From: Beijerinckiaceae bacterium
GTDB taxonomy: Bacteria > Pseudomonadota > Alphaproteobacteria > Rhizobiales > Beijerinckiaceae
Assembly (NCBI GenBank): GCA_947454485.1
Contig: CANGJJ010000006.1
Location: forward strand, 124,001-188,000
Direction: 5' to 3'
DNA: 64,000 bases
The notes under the pieces were generated by a model that saw only the letters and a program-made list of their open reading frames with translations, was not told the origin of the DNA and searched no databases. This document shows positions 44,483 to 52,902 of the stretch, piece by piece; positions within the stretch are counted from its first letter, which is position 1, and every line of letters begins with the position of its first letter. The position numbers were made by a program, and so were the translations under genes.

Positions 44483-45717
44483 GGGCTGCGATGATTTCGA
44501 CCGACGGGCTCGATCCTGCCAAGATTAGCCAGATCAACTTGGGAGGAGCCGAGCTGAAAGCCAATGCGCGTCAGGTTCTGCTCGGCTGGGCCTCGAACCC
44601 GCCCTTCTACATTCTCAACAATGGACCGCCGCAAGTCATCGTAGGCCGCTATGGGGATGTGCAGGAAGTCTTCACAGACCCAGTGCGATTCTCCTCTGTC
44701 GTGCCGCGCGGTAAGGGCTATGAGCAATTTGACCGCTTCCTTGGCAGTCAATTCATCACGCAGATGGATGGTGAACAACATGCGCGGTTGCGTCGCTTGT
44801 TGATGTCCGCTTTCACACCCAAACGCCTTGCTCAACTTGAAACGCGCGCCGTCGAACTCATATCGGCTCTGCTCGACCGTATAGAGGCCAATGGGCCAGA
44901 GTTTGACGCCATGAACCACTATGGCGCACAGCTCGTCGTGGCCGTGTTGCTGACAGCCATGATGAATCTCGACGAAGACCAGCGCGCCGCTGTGCTGGGC
45001 TTTCAAGAGGTACAATCCCTCATGACCGCGATGCGACCGGGAGATGCTTTCCCTCAAGAAGTCCTGGACGCTCATCAGCGTATGGCTGATGTCATTCAGC
45101 ATCTGATTGATGAACGGCGTGCCAAACCCCATTCGGATTTTCTGGCCGACCTTGTCGCAGCACGCGACGAGGGCGACCGTCTCAGCGACCGCGAATTGTT
45201 TGACACTATCTTTGGTACTGCAGGCGCGCTTGCCACTTTGCCCCGTTCCAGTTCGGGTAGCATTCACATGCTCTACACCCATCGGGATCAATTGCAGCAG
45301 GTGATGGATAACCCTTCGCTCGTGCCGCAAACGGTGGAGGAGTGCCTGCGCATCGCCAGCAATGGCTATTTCACATTCCCACGCGTGGCCACCTGCGACA
45401 CACAGGTGGGTGGCACCGAAATTCGCAAGGGCATGATCGTGCGACCCTCACCTCAGGCAGCCAATTACGATCCAACCGTCTTTACTGATCCCCTCAAATT
45501 CGACATTCACCGCAACCCCAAACGCATCATGTCCTTTGGGGCAGGCCCGCATCATTGCATCGGCCACGCTCTTGGTCGCATGACATTGCAGATCGCTCTG
45601 CGCTCGCTCATCACACGCTTCCCAAAAGCCCATCTTGTAGATCCCCATTTCGTACCGGAATATGGGGGCGCAACTGGTGAGCTGAGAATGAAGGCGCTAC
45701 CCATGCGTATCGCCTGA
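44479..45717 (+). CDS. Cytochrome P450 with altered I-helix
   Basis: This 412-residue P450 has the heme loop FGAGPHHCIG with thiolate Cys360 and the K-helix EECLRI. The I-helix that usually reads AG-x-(D/E)-T appears as GALAT (249-253), so the acidic residue of the proton-relay pair looks replaced by Ala252 while Thr253 stays. That could mean peroxide-driven or non-standard chemistry. The ATG overlaps the previous stop (ATGA). It ends the IclR-linked operon and converges on the TctC-like gene at 45723 with five bases between stops. Confidence 0.9.
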   Translation: MRAAMISTDGLDPAKISQINLGGAELKANARQVLLGWASNPPFYILNNGPPQVIVGRYGDVQEVFTDPVRFSSVVPRGKGYEQFDRFLGSQFITQMDGEQHARLRRLLMSAFTPKRLAQLETRAVELISALLDRIEANGPEFDAMNHYGAQLVVAVLLTAMMNLDEDQRAAVLGFQEVQSLMTAMRPGDAFPQEVLDAHQRMADVIQHLIDERRAKPHSDFLADLVAARDEGDRLSDRELFDTIFGTAGALATLPRSSSGSIHMLYTHRDQLQQVMDNPSLVPQTVEECLRIASNGYFTFPRVATCDTQVGGTEIRKGMIVRPSPQAANYDPTVFTDPLKFDIHRNPKRIMSFGAGPHHCIGHALGRMTLQIALRSLITRFPKAHLVDPHFVPEYGGATGELRMKALPMRIA

Positions 45718-45722
45718 GCATA

Positions 45723-46748
45723 TTATCGCGCGGAGACCTCCATCGCAGCCTGCGTCCGACGGATCACATCTTGCGGCGTAGCAAGAACTTCTCGAACAGC
45801 CGTCTGCATCTGCGCGCCCGACATAGGGTCTATATCAATCGCCATGCGCTGCGCCTCGGCGAGAAAGTCTGCATCAAGCATCGTTGCATCAAAGGCGCTG
45901 CGTAAAATAGAGAGCCTCTCCTGCGGAACGCCAGGCGGTGCAGCCAGCGGCCTGCTCAAGGCTGTGGTGAGTGACAAAAACCTCGCGACAGCGGCTTTGT
46001 CGGGCTCTTGCGCGACCAAGTCCTGGAACAGAGGCACTTGAGGCAAATCGCGATCTTTCTTGATGCCAATTTGGATGAGCGGCACCAAGCGACCATCCGC
46101 CACGGCTTGCGGAAGCGTCGATTTATAGCTGCCCCAAGTATTGGTGCCGCGTCCATCAATCTCTTGCCGCTCCATCGCCAGATTGAGCGCACCACCGCCA
46201 TCATAGCCATAGACGACCTTGAACTTCGTTCCCAGCAACGCATTATAGACGGTCGGAATCTGCGCATCAGGCGCACCCACGCCTGTGGAGCCGAGCACGA
46301 TTTGAATGCGCTTGGCCTCCTCCAGCGTTTTGGCTTTTGCCATATGCCAGACGGCCGTCACATTGGGCGCTTGTGAAAAATTACCCAGCCAACTGAGATC
46401 GGCCAAGGAGGCTTGCATACCCGATTGGCCCGTAGGCTCATGCACCATCAAACCCTGTCCGATGAGCGTCAAAAACGTACCATCACGCGGCGCGATACGC
46501 GCTGCATGATTGAACGCCGTCAGCCCACCAGCGCCCGGTTGATTCATAATGACGATGGCGGGATTGCCCGGCACATGCCGACCAAAATGACGTGCGAAGA
46601 GACGGATCAAAGTGTCATAGCCACCGCCCACACCTGCATGAGTGGAGATGGTGATCGTCTTGCCTGCATAAAAATCTGCCGCATTCGCAGTGGGGGCGCT
46701 CCAACTCAATCCGAGCGCCGCCACAAGAACACCGAACAACCCGCGCAT
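45723..46748 (-). CDS. TctC-like binding protein, divergent subclass
   Basis: This 341-residue receptor has leader MRGLFGVLVAALGLSWSAP to ANAAD. The mature opening is FYAGKTITISTHAGVGGGYD, followed by NQPGAGGLTAFNHAARIAP. ATG 46748 shares one base with the stop of the upstream isomerase-like gene (TGATG), so the two are translationally coupled. That pairing suggests the ligand is related to maleate-like or arylmalonate-like acids. Confidence 0.9.
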   Translation of the reverse strand: MRGLFGVLVAALGLSWSAPTANAADFYAGKTITISTHAGVGGGYDTLIRLFARHFGRHVPGNPAIVIMNQPGAGGLTAFNHAARIAPRDGTFLTLIGQGLMVHEPTGQSGMQASLADLSWLGNFSQAPNVTAVWHMAKAKTLEEAKRIQIVLGSTGVGAPDAQIPTVYNALLGTKFKVVYGYDGGGALNLAMERQEIDGRGTNTWGSYKSTLPQAVADGRLVPLIQIGIKKDRDLPQVPLFQDLVAQEPDKAAVARFLSLTTALSRPLAAPPGVPQERLSILRSAFDATMLDADFLAEAQRMAIDIDPMSGAQMQTAVREVLATPQDVIRRTQAAMEVSAR

Positions 46749-47488
46749 CAGTCTTCGGCCACCAAACGACCCAGTGATGAGGCCAAATGATAGGGGCCGA
46801 GCTTTGCTTTTAGATGTTTGGCCGCGCCCCAAATCACAGCTTGATTGGAATTCACCACCGGCTTGCCGATGGCCTCTTCCAATGCAGCGATGGCCTCAAT
46901 CTGCGTCGTATTTGTGCAGGACAAGAAGAAACCATCAGCTTCGGGCACATCATGTTTGCGCGCCAGTTCCACCCATTCTTGCGGTGTGATCTTGGCATAG
47001 TCCGCACCAGAGCCGCCATAGCCAAGGGCCACATCCCCGACCGTCTCGATGCCGACTTCGCCAAGATAGCGCACCGCATCTTTATTGGAACGATAGGGGC
47101 TGATGACCACGACCTTTTTCATATTGAGGGCGCGCATGGCCTCAACCACAAGACCAATGGTCGAGAAAGTGGGGCGCGATGTCGCCTGCGCAATCTTGGA
47201 CAAGACGCGCTGATCTCCCTCAACGCCTTCCTTCATGGATGTACCGGTACAATGAAAGACGATGGCGTCAGGATCCGCATCCATCAACAAATCCGTCGCC
47301 TGTTCGATACGAGGCTCCAGATCGCTCAATGTTAGTTGAGGATTTCCAGCAATGCGTGCACGCATCACATGGATCGCCATTCCATCGGGCGCATATTTGT
47401 TGAACTGCGGCTCACTCATCGTATTCACTGCAGGGATGATGAGCCCGAGCCTCAGGCTGAGGGGTTGGTAGTCAGCAATTGCGCTCAT
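46748..47488 (-). CDS. Maleate cis-trans isomerase / Asp-Glu racemase superfamily protein
   Basis: This 246-residue protein has two catalytic-type cysteines, Cys80 in FHCTGTSM and Cys191 in LSCTNT. Maleate isomerases and related racemases use such a pair; arylmalonate decarboxylase has one. The N-terminal RLGLIIPAVNTMSEP is typical of the maleate isomerase branch. ATG 47488 has GGGAGGA upstream. It heads a two-gene minus operon with a TctC-like receptor. Maleate arises in some gentisate and nicotinate routes, which would link it to the ring-cleavage gene at 42499. Confidence 0.87.
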   Translation of the reverse strand: MSAIADYQPLSLRLGLIIPAVNTMSEPQFNKYAPDGMAIHVMRARIAGNPQLTLSDLEPRIEQATDLLMDADPDAIVFHCTGTSMKEGVEGDQRVLSKIAQATSRPTFSTIGLVVEAMRALNMKKVVVISPYRSNKDAVRYLGEVGIETVGDVALGYGGSGADYAKITPQEWVELARKHDVPEADGFFLSCTNTTQIEAIAALEEAIGKPVVNSNQAVIWGAAKHLKAKLGPYHLASSLGRLVAED

Positions 47489-47627
47489 GGCGTCCTCCCG
47501 AAGGTATTGAACCCAGTCTAGCCCATCACTCCTGGCAATCAAGGCTCGCCTTGTGCTTGCCTTTTGCGGTGATCTGGATTGAACTAACGAAAAGCTGCCA
47601 AAGAGCAGCCTTGTTTGGGAGGACATC

Positions 47628-48590
47628 ATGCGTCGCAGTTTCTTGCGCTTTGTAGCTTGCGCTCTGGCAACAGCATCTCTCAGCGCACCGCTTCACGCTG
47701 CAGACTGGCCGCAAGATCGGGCCATTCGCATCATCGTCCCCTTTGAACCTGCTGGCTTGGTCGATATCATTGGGCGCATTCTTGCCGATCAATTGTCACG
47801 CGAACTCGGCCAATCAGTCGTGGTGGAGAATCGTGGCGGCGCTGGAGGCAAGAATGGGTCGTTGCAGGCCATGCGCGCGCCAGCTGACGGATATACGCTA
47901 CTCTTGTCGGGCCTTGCCTCGCATGTCATCGCGCCTCTGACCTCTGATCCCAAGCCCTATGATGGCGTCAAAGACTTCACGCATATCGCCTATCTCAGTG
48001 GCCCACCCATGGTAGTTGCTGTCTCAGGTAAGAGCGACATCACTTCATTCGCCGATATAATCGCCAAAGCCAAAGAGTCGAAGGTTGATGGCTATGCATC
48101 AGCCGGCGTCGGTACTTTGAGCTATATCATCATGGAGTCGGTTCTGAAGGCGAACAAAGCCTCGATCCCACATGTGCCTTACAACACAGCTGCACTGAAC
48201 GACATTATCGCAGGCCGGGTGCCAGTTGGCGTTTTCAGTTACGGCCCTGTTGCAGCGCAAGCAGCCTCTGGCACGATGCGCATGGTTGCTCTTTCGACAG
48301 CACAGCGTCATCCGGGGGCCGCCTCCGTGCCCACGCTCAAAGAGCTTGGCTATGACGTGGTCGCGCCCAGCTGGGTCGCATTGTCTGCGCCCGCCGGCCT
48401 TGATCCTGCAATTGTGCAAAAGCTCAATGCGGCGACCAATCGCATTTTGGGTCATGAAGAGGTCAAGAAGCGTCTGTTCGAAGACGCCATTGCCATTGAA
48501 CTCATGTCACCGGCGCAGACAGCGGCGTTCGTTGCAAGCGAAACCACGGCTTGGACAGGCCGCATGAAATCCATGGGCATGATCAAATAG
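47628..48590 (+). CDS. TctC/Bug family binding protein
   Basis: This 320-residue exported receptor has leader MRRSFLRFVACALATASLSA to LHAAD. The mature part has WPQDRAIRIIVPFEPAG, VENRGGAGG and APADGYTLL. ATG 47628 has GGGAGGAC ahead. It is divergent from the isomerase-like gene over 139 bases and followed on the same strand by another TctC gene after 85 bases. Ligand and membrane partners are unknown. Confidence 0.92.
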   Translation: MRRSFLRFVACALATASLSAPLHAADWPQDRAIRIIVPFEPAGLVDIIGRILADQLSRELGQSVVVENRGGAGGKNGSLQAMRAPADGYTLLLSGLASHVIAPLTSDPKPYDGVKDFTHIAYLSGPPMVVAVSGKSDITSFADIIAKAKESKVDGYASAGVGTLSYIIMESVLKANKASIPHVPYNTAALNDIIAGRVPVGVFSYGPVAAQAASGTMRMVALSTAQRHPGAASVPTLKELGYDVVAPSWVALSAPAGLDPAIVQKLNAATNRILGHEEVKKRLFEDAIAIELMSPAQTAAFVASETTAWTGRMKSMGMIK

Positions 48591-48675
48591 GACCGACCCT
48601 GGACGGCCTCTGGCCCTTATCTTGTCATGATCAGATCAGCATGGCATGAAAGTCCCATGGAAGTGGGAGATACTC

Positions 48676-49662
48676 ATGTTGAAATCTATGCGCATCGCTG
48701 CAGCGCTCATGGTCACGGGCTTTGGCGTGCTCACGCCTGCGATCTCACAAGAGGCCTATCCCTCCAAAACAATCAATCTCGTCCTGCCCCTCGCTGCTGG
48801 CACCGGCATGGACAGCCTGCTGCGCATCTATGCGGATGAACTGCAGACTGCGCTCGGCAAGCCCGTCGTTGTGCGCAACGAAACGGGGGCGTCCTTCTTG
48901 ATGGCACCCCAGAGCGTTGCCCGCTCAGTCCCTGATGGACACACTTTGCTGGCAACCGTAAGCCCGACGCTCGTCATCAGTCCGAATTATTTCAAGCAAA
49001 TCCCCTATGATCCCGATAAGGACTTTGTCCCAATCGCGGCTTATGTGCAGTCCCCCTTCATTCTGGTCGCAAGCGCCAAGTCTGGCATCAAGACTGCGCA
49101 AGATATGTTGCGTGTGGCCAAGGAAAAGAAGGGCGCGCTCAATTACGCCACCTTTGGCGTTGGCACACAGCAGAGCCTTGCCTTTGAAGCTTTGAAACAA
49201 CGCTATGGTTTTGAGATGCAGGAAGTGCCCTATCGCGCGACCCAGCAAATCCTGACAGATGTCAGCAATGGTGATGTGCAGCTCGCCTTCGTCGAAACAG
49301 CTGCGTCGCAAGCCATGATCAATGAGGGCAAGCTTCAACCGCTCGCTGTGACATCGAAGGGGCGCCTCGGCCTCTATCCCAATGTCCCAACTTTGGGTGA
49401 GGCACTGGGCGCTGCGGATCTGGATGTTGTGGCTTGGCACATTCTGCTGGCACCTGCGCAAACGCCGCCCGACGTGCTCGAGATCATCAAGAAGCAGACC
49501 AGCATCATCACTGCAAAGCCGCGCTTTACAGAGTTGGCAGCCAATCTCGGTCTGATTGTGCAGACACCACAGAGCTCAGACGAGATCCGCAAGATGCTTG
49601 AGAGCGAGCGTCAGCGCTGGGGCATCGTGCTGGAAAAGGCAGGCCTCAAGCATTCACGCTGA
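48676..49662 (+). CDS. TctC/Bug family binding protein
   Basis: This 328-residue receptor has leader MLKSMRIAAALMVTGFGVL to AISQE. The mature start AYPSKTINLVLPLAAGTGMD is followed by RNETGAS, where most relatives have ENRPGAG, and VPDGHTLL. ATG 48676 has GGGAGA upstream; an ATG at 48688 is a weaker option. It is the second of a tandem pair and its 3' end lies 15 bases from the convergent alpha/beta hydrolase. The altered ligand-loop residues suggest a different ligand from its neighbour. Confidence 0.92.
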   Translation: MLKSMRIAAALMVTGFGVLTPAISQEAYPSKTINLVLPLAAGTGMDSLLRIYADELQTALGKPVVVRNETGASFLMAPQSVARSVPDGHTLLATVSPTLVISPNYFKQIPYDPDKDFVPIAAYVQSPFILVASAKSGIKTAQDMLRVAKEKKGALNYATFGVGTQQSLAFEALKQRYGFEMQEVPYRATQQILTDVSNGDVQLAFVETAASQAMINEGKLQPLAVTSKGRLGLYPNVPTLGEALGAADLDVVAWHILLAPAQTPPDVLEIIKKQTSIITAKPRFTELAANLGLIVQTPQSSDEIRKMLESERQRWGIVLEKAGLKHSR

Positions 49663-49677
49663 GGCCCGACCATCGCG

Positions 49678-50559
49678 TCACCCCATCAAGGGCGAGGGAA
49701 AAAACTTCTCCAACCAGCCCTTGATGATGGCACGGGTGCGCGGGGCATTGTCCGGTGAGAGCGGGAAATGGGACGTACCCGACATCATCATCAGCTCGGT
49801 ATTGGAGCCAGCTTTTTCAAACATGCGCAGCGATTGCTCTGAAGGGGTCACGCTGTCATTGGCCATGTGAAAGAGCAGCAGAGGACGTGGCGAAATATTG
49901 CCGACCACATCTTCTGCACGAAAGTCGTTCATGCTCTGCGCTGTCTCAACAGGCACTTCCATCAGAGACTTCGGCGAAAGATTCTTGCGCAGATGTTCAG
50001 GGATCGGCACGACATCAAACCGCGAGACCCACATGCTCTCGCCTGTGGCCTCACGATGACGACGACCATCTTCCAAAAGCTTTGTGAAGCGCGCCCAAGC
50101 CTCAGGTGTGGGATGCTGACCACGGAACTTGCGCTCGCCATGACCCCAGCCACATGAAGAGACGACGCAGGCCACGCGCTCATCTATGCCTGCTGTATAG
50201 ACAGCGACAGCTGCACCAAAACTGTGACCAATCACGCCAATGCGCGCAGAATCAATCTCGGGCAAGCTGGCAAGAAAAGTCAGCGCGTTCTTTGTGTCGG
50301 CAACCTGATCAAAGCATCGGATCTGCCCCTTGGCGCCTTCACTCGTGCCGCAACCGCGCATATCAAAACGGAAAGCCGCATAGCCAAAGTCCTCGATCAT
50401 CCGCGCTTGCAGCTCGGCATGTGAGTCGTCTTTGGAACCTGCAAAACCGTGCAAAACGAGAAATGCAGGAAGCTTGCCATTGGCTGGACGCTTCTCAGGC
50501 AGGTGCAAGATCCCTGCGAGCTTCAAACCGTCAGATTGAAACGTATAAGCCTGTTCCAC
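49678..50559 (-). CDS. Alpha/beta-fold hydrolase (esterase-like)
   Basis: This 293-residue cytoplasmic protein has the nucleophile elbow GHSFG with Ser113. The oxyanion-loop region is VLHGFAGSK, and likely acid and histidine residues lie in HMANDSVTP and GTSHF. It resembles short-acyl or cinnamoyl-type esterases (Hydrolase_4). The GTG start at 50559 follows AGGGGGAC. It diverges from the metallo-beta-lactamase-fold gene. An ester or lactone substrate linked to its neighbours is possible, but there is no specific evidence. Confidence 0.9.
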   Translation of the reverse strand: MEQAYTFQSDGLKLAGILHLPEKRPANGKLPAFLVLHGFAGSKDDSHAELQARMIEDFGYAAFRFDMRGCGTSEGAKGQIRCFDQVADTKNALTFLASLPEIDSARIGVIGHSFGAAVAVYTAGIDERVACVVSSCGWGHGERKFRGQHPTPEAWARFTKLLEDGRRHREATGESMWVSRFDVVPIPEHLRKNLSPKSLMEVPVETAQSMNDFRAEDVVGNISPRPLLLFHMANDSVTPSEQSLRMFEKAGSNTELMMMSGTSHFPLSPDNAPRTRAIIKGWLEKFFPSPLMG

Positions 50560-50591
50560 GCAGTCCCCCTGCTAGTCTCGACATATTGCTA

Positions 50592-50613
50592 TTTTCGCAA
50601 GTTGTAGCGAAAA
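50592..50613. promoter_or_regulatory. Inverted repeat between hydrolase and metallo-beta-lactamase-fold genes
   Basis: TTTTCGC (50592-50598) and GCGAAAA (50607-50613) form perfect 7-base arms around 8 bases in the divergent spacer. It begins 33 bases upstream of the hydrolase start. It may be an operator; no regulator gene is adjacent. Confidence 0.4.
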
Positions 50614-50667
50614 GCGACCTCCCATGCAATTTGAACCAGAGATTTCAAACCTCCAAGCATCAGGCGT

Positions 50668-50695
50668 TTGACAGAAGGTGCTTAGTCTTTATTCT
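50668..50695 (+). promoter_or_regulatory. Candidate sigma-70 promoter for the metallo-beta-lactamase-fold gene
   Basis: TTGACA (50668-50673) is followed after 16 bases by TATTCT (50690-50695). This is a full -35 box and a 4-of-6 -10 box, placed 42 bases before the ATG at 50737. Confidence 0.45.
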
Positions 50696-50736
50696 TCGCA
50701 CACAGAGGCCGCCAGAGCCCATCGGGGGAGTAAACC

Positions 50737-51705
50737 ATGCCACTTGATCGTCGCAGACTCGTTTTGTCAGCCGGCATTACCAGCGCCGCCTTCGCACTCG
50801 ATGGGCCTTTGGCGCTTTTCCCCGCCGCGCAAGCCGCACAGTTCAACAATACGACTGAGCCCAGTGTTCGCCGTTTCAAGGTCGGCGAAATTGAATGTAT
50901 CGCGGTCAATGACGGCCTGTGGGAACGTGAGCACGCGGAAGATTTCATCGCCAATGCCAGCGTGGCTGACACAAAGAAGGCGCTCGAAGCTGGCGGCATG
51001 GATCCCGCGCGCATCTCCATGGCGATGACGGTGATGATCGTGAAGACCGGTGGCAAGACCTATCTGATTGACACCGGCACGGGCGGCGAAGTGGTGAAGA
51101 CGGCGGGCACTCTGCTCAATAGCTTGAAGCTGGCTGGCATCACGCCGGAACAAATTGACGGCATTCTCCTCACCCATTTCCATGCCGATCACATCTACGG
51201 CATGATGGTAGGCAAGACAGACGAGCGAATCTTCCCCAATGCGCAAATGATCATGTCAGAAACCGAGTTCAATTATTGGACACAACCCGACATTTTCAAA
51301 GAACAGCCCGAGCGTCGTCACTCCTATATTCGCCGCATCCATAGCTTCTTCCCCAAATGGAAGAATATGTGCACGCTCGTAGCAGGAGAAAAAGATGTGC
51401 TGCCAGGCGTGCGCATCATTCCCGCTTTTGGCCATTCACCCGGCCATAGCGCGTTTCATATTTCATCCGGCAAGGACCAATTCTTCTATCTGGGTGACAC
51501 CGCCAATATTCAGGCACTCTTCGTGCCCAATCCGCAGTGGCATGTGTTCTATGATCAGGATGGTGCTGTAGCTGAGGCCTCGCGTCGCAAGCTTTTTGAT
51601 CGCGTTGTCGCCGAAGGCGCTATTGCCTGCTGCACACATTTTGCCTGGCCCTCGATGGGCAAGATTAGCAAGGACGGCAAAAGCTACGCTTACACGGCTG
51701 TGTGA
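50737..51705 (+). CDS. Exported metallo-beta-lactamase-fold hydrolase
   Basis: This 322-residue enzyme has a twin-arginine-like leader (LDRRRLVLSAG to AAQAAQF) indicating export in folded form. All zinc ligands are visible: H147, H149, D151 and H152 in THFHADH, the histidine in HSPGH, the aspartate in LGDTAN and a C-terminal CTHFAW. The type resembles lactonase or aryl-ester-cleaving members rather than true beta-lactamases. GGGGGAG precedes the ATG. A periplasmic lactonase or esterase role near a large set of periplasmic receptors is inferred. Confidence 0.9.
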   Translation: MPLDRRRLVLSAGITSAAFALDGPLALFPAAQAAQFNNTTEPSVRRFKVGEIECIAVNDGLWEREHAEDFIANASVADTKKALEAGGMDPARISMAMTVMIVKTGGKTYLIDTGTGGEVVKTAGTLLNSLKLAGITPEQIDGILLTHFHADHIYGMMVGKTDERIFPNAQMIMSETEFNYWTQPDIFKEQPERRHSYIRRIHSFFPKWKNMCTLVAGEKDVLPGVRIIPAFGHSPGHSAFHISSGKDQFFYLGDTANIQALFVPNPQWHVFYDQDGAVAEASRRKLFDRVVAEGAIACCTHFAWPSMGKISKDGKSYAYTAV

Positions 51706-51741
51706 GCGTAGATCCCCCCTCACCCTGCAAGCCAGGACTGA

Positions 51742-52752
51742 TTATTCGCTATAAACAGCCTTGAGGCGCTGCGTCAGCGCCTCAGGCAAAGCACCCAGAT
51801 TGTGGCTTAGCTGCTGGAGCTCCTCGCCCTTCATGGGCGACAGACCCAGACGCATCTGCGTCAACTCGTCGCGAAACTCTTTGTCCGTCATCGTCGCATC
51901 AAAGGCACGGCGCAGCGCTTCCACGCGCTCGGCTGGAACTTTTGGCGTGGTGAAAAAGGATGTCCCAACTTCGGTTGCTGAAACAAGTGCAGCAAGGATC
52001 TGCTTGTCCTCATACTTACGCGCAAGCTCAATCACCGTCGGCACGTCAGATAGATCAGGATGACGATTAAGACCGAATTGAACGAGAATCCGAATCTTCT
52101 TATTCGCGAGCCAATCAGGATGCGCGACCTTGAGCGCTTCCCAAGCCGTGTTGTGGCCCTCAACCTCGCCGCGCTCGACGGCAAGCATCGCTTCATTCGT
52201 TCCCTTATAGCCCATCACGAGCTTGAATTTGTAACCCAGCAAACGATTCATGACAGTGGGATAGATCGACACGGTTGAACCTGCGCCCGTGCCCGCCAGT
52301 ACTGTCTCGCGGGTCAAAACATCCTCGACTTTCATCACTGGCACAGCATCGCTCACAAAGATCATATTGATGAGCGGATTGATCCGGCCAATCCAGTTGA
52401 ACTGTGCCGTATCAAAGCGAACGCCCTGCACGCCCATCTTTTGTTCAAGCGAAAGGGTGGGCGCGCCGATAGACAGGACCGTGCCATCTTGAGGCGCGAC
52501 AGAATAAACATGAGCCGCCGCTTGGAAACTCCCAGCCCCTGGCATATTGCGTGCGACGACCTGCGGCTGTCCGGGAATATGCTTGCCCATATGACGCGCC
52601 AGCGCGCGCGCATAGGCATCATTGCTACCACCCGTCGTAAAGCCAATGATGAGGTCGATGGTCTTGCCACGATAAAAATCCGCAACGCTTTGCGCTTGAG
52701 CCTGCGCGCTGACGAATATCAAGGCCAGCGCGGCCATCATGGGCTTCCACAT
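51742..52752 (-). CDS. TctC-like binding protein, divergent subclass
   Basis: This 336-residue receptor has leader MWKPMMAALALIFVSAQAQA. The mature opening is FYRGKTIDLIIGFTTGGSND, then RNMPGAGSFQAAAHVYSVAP. The ATG at 52752 is used with GGGGGAG eight bases ahead; a GTG directly before it is possible. It is divergent from the TctC gene at 52903 and convergent with the metallo-beta-lactamase-fold gene. It belongs with the group at 37473, 39380 and 45723. Confidence 0.9.
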   Translation of the reverse strand: MWKPMMAALALIFVSAQAQAQSVADFYRGKTIDLIIGFTTGGSNDAYARALARHMGKHIPGQPQVVARNMPGAGSFQAAAHVYSVAPQDGTVLSIGAPTLSLEQKMGVQGVRFDTAQFNWIGRINPLINMIFVSDAVPVMKVEDVLTRETVLAGTGAGSTVSIYPTVMNRLLGYKFKLVMGYKGTNEAMLAVERGEVEGHNTAWEALKVAHPDWLANKKIRILVQFGLNRHPDLSDVPTVIELARKYEDKQILAALVSATEVGTSFFTTPKVPAERVEALRRAFDATMTDKEFRDELTQMRLGLSPMKGEELQQLSHNLGALPEALTQRLKAVYSE

Positions 52753-52902
52753 CACAGATCTCCCCCACAGTCTTGTTCGCTTTTATCGAGCAGCGTTAGA
52801 GCGAGTGTAATCAGCTGAAACGCCCGGCGCCAGCCCCCTGGGCTGACAGGCCATGCGAGCAAGGGTAAACTGAGCCAAATCTCATTGGGGAAGGCTCTGA
52901 CC

